Positions 63,778 to 64,000 of a stretch of 64,000 bases of DNA are shown here, in pieces. The stretch comes from Cucumis sativus (Eukaryota; Streptophyta; Magnoliopsida; Cucurbitales; Cucurbitaceae). The stretch is from assembly GCF_000004075.3 (NCBI RefSeq), contig NC_026657.2:8494001-8558000 (forward strand), read 5' to 3'. Each line of letters begins with the position of its first letter. Position 1 is the first letter of the stretch. Made by a program: the position numbers and the translations under genes. The notes beneath the pieces were generated by a model. The model saw only the letters and a program-made list of their open reading frames with translations, was not told the DNA's origin and did no database searches.

Positions 63778-64000
63778 GTACAAATATCTCAAATTGTAGG
63801 ATACAAATTCCTTTTAGCATTTTGGACCCTTCAATCCCAAGGGAGGAGTTTATTTCCGTGGAGCTATGCTCACTTTCAACATTATTTTAGCATTTTTGAG
63901 GAACCATTAATCGACCTATACGATTGTGCATTTAACAACAATTTATGCTTATGGTGGGAGAATACTTTTTATAATGTTCACATACTTTTATGCATAACTT

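Overview
This is a nuclear genomic window from a dicot plant. The evidence is AT-rich intergenic DNA, short GT-AG introns that interrupt almost every gene, plant-only families (trihelix factor, class A5 heat-shock factor, RALF peptide, chloroplast J-protein, glutamyl-tRNA reductase-binding protein), and decayed plant retroelements. Protein flavour and gene order suggest a eurosid, and a cucurbit would fit, but species was not determined from the sequence.

Layout. 1-5.0 kb: an 11-exon three-RRM hnRNP Q/LIF2-like gene (minus). 5.0-8.0 kb: AT-rich spacer with two tandem repeats. 8.0-9.1 kb: single-exon trihelix transcription factor (minus). 11.3-13.6 kb: HSFA5 (plus), whose 3' end carries a 211-bp tandem duplication that rewrites the C-terminus. 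15.6-16.3 kb: an inverted copy of the RAD50 upstream region abutting a LINE fragment. 17.9-18.3 kb: RALF31-like peptide (plus). 19.1-19.4 kb: an unassigned exon-like ORF (minus). 21.7-23.3 kb: S-adenosylhomocysteine hydrolase (minus). 26.3-39.9 kb: RAD50, reconstructed here as 27 exons and 1316 codons (minus), with a SINE, a LINE reverse-transcriptase fragment and a U2 snRNA-like fragment in its introns. 40.5-43.3 kb: a WRN-like 3'-5' exonuclease (plus), head-to-head with RAD50. 47.7-49.9 kb: a lysine-rich nuclear protein (plus). 50-55 kb: AT-rich spacer. 55.5-56.7 kb: chloroplast DnaJ20-type protein (minus). 56.7-63.0 kb: AT-rich spacer with a Helitron Pif1-helicase relic. 63.0 kb to the edge: the 5' part of a glutamyl-tRNA reductase-binding protein gene (plus).

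How the genes relate. This is not an operon. RAD50 (double-strand-break tethering) and the WRN-like exonuclease share a short divergent promoter with TGGGCC-type site II elements and a telo-box. The order HSFA5 - RALF31 - SAHH - WRNexo - DnaJ20 matches, from memory, a compact stretch of Arabidopsis chromosome 4, so the middle of the window is probably an ancestral syntenic block into which RAD50 fits as an extra or lineage-retained gene. Exon boundaries were worked out by eye from frame, GT-AG signals and family knowledge. I found no new multi-gene system; the most unusual items are the HSFA5 duplication, the inverted RAD50 promoter copy, the U2-like intron insert and the RAD50/WRNexo pair.
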